Source: Epiperipatus broadwayi (taxonomy: Eukaryota; Onychophora; Udeonychophora; Euonychophora; Peripatidae). From it: DNA of 64,000 bases. The notes under the pieces were generated by a model. That model did no database searches, was not told the DNA's origin, and saw nothing but the letters and a program-made list of their open reading frames with translations. The translations under genes were made by a program, and so were the position numbers. Positions within the stretch are counted from its first letter, which is position 1. Each line of letters opens with the position of its first letter. Shown here one piece after another: positions 63,781 through 64,000 of the stretch. Location: positions 2,231,483 to 2,295,482 of the forward strand of contig JAQFVV010000043.1 in the NCBI GenBank assembly GCA_028023455.1, written 5' to 3'.

Positions 63781-64000
63781 TGACCATCTTTTGAAAGTAG
63801 GGGACTGCATAGTCCTCAGTAGTAGGCAGCTCCCAAATTTTAATCACTTTGTTGGACAAAAAAGTTGTTCAAAAAATTCACTTGATAAAAATTAAAGCCG
63901 GACAGTAAATCATGCATAAACCTTATTTTTGACAGATGATTAATTAGTCATCCCCGCAATCTTTCATAATATCACGAGATATTTTAAATCGTAAAATTAG
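63781..64000. other. No gene seen
   Basis: AT-rich DNA to the window edge. Confidence 0.35.

Noticed and set aside
1-64000. Penelope-like RT with GIY-YIG endonuclease
   Set aside because: No frame or relic showing these motifs was found, so the hammerhead repeats are described as non-autonomous.

Overview
This window looks like non-coding, repeat-dominated nuclear DNA from an animal, most likely an invertebrate. It is very AT-rich by eye, with no long host open reading frames, no bacterial-style operons and no rRNA. The eukaryotic signs are a Ty3/gypsy LTR retrotransposon, non-LTR (LINE) 3' fragments with (GAT)n-type tails, tRNA-derived SINEs with A/B boxes and oligo-A tails, and one candidate spliced coding exon. 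The sequence alone does not fix the species. A mollusc, cnidarian, flatworm or other AT-rich invertebrate would all fit.

Layout. 0-5 kb: a hammerhead-bearing repeat, a SINE, a perfect palindromic element at 2.7-2.97 kb and the decayed 3' end of a Tx1/L1-like LINE. About 5.0-5.24 kb: the only candidate host exon, short and with a consensus splice donor. 6-15 kb: large foldback elements (6.1-6.85 and 7.2-7.4 kb), a decayed LINE reverse transcriptase (8.9-10.9 kb) split by another foldback element, and several old dispersed repeats. 15-27 kb: mostly featureless AT-rich DNA with a frameshifted protein relic (19-20.4 kb), SINEs and a LINE tail with GAT repeats. 28.0-32.74 kb: the one structurally complete element, a minus-strand Ty3/gypsy retrotransposon with 640-646 bp LTRs, a 5-bp target duplication, PBS and PPT. 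Its polymerase has lost the RT catalytic box and carries two in-frame TGA codons, so it is complete in outline but not autonomous. 33-48 kb: more hammerhead repeats, a LINE fragment between 130-bp inverted repeats, and a 358-bp head-to-tail dimer carrying two hammerhead cores. 48-64 kb: short tandem duplications, several palindromes with hammerhead cores, two very large palindromes (57.4-57.96 and 59.8-60.5 kb), SINEs and a second LINE tail.

The main discovery candidate is a set of repeat families that carry hammerhead self-cleaving ribozyme cores (CUGANGA, stem II, GAAA, stem III, NUH). I count about nineteen cores on both strands. In the best copies all three helices can be drawn by hand. 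The helix sequences differ between families while the core stays fixed. Stem III is often a self-complementary 4-8 nt stretch with no loop, which suggests the ribozyme acts as a dimer. Most host elements are palindromes, and several are flanked by 12-15 bp target duplications, which points to target-primed reverse transcription rather than a cut-and-paste transposase. Hammerheads are already known in Penelope-like retroelements and in small circular-RNA retrotransposons (retrozymes). The head-to-head foldback form with a graded series of deletion derivatives is what looks unusual here. No Penelope-type RT/GIY-YIG gene was recognised, so these copies would depend on an enzyme encoded elsewhere.
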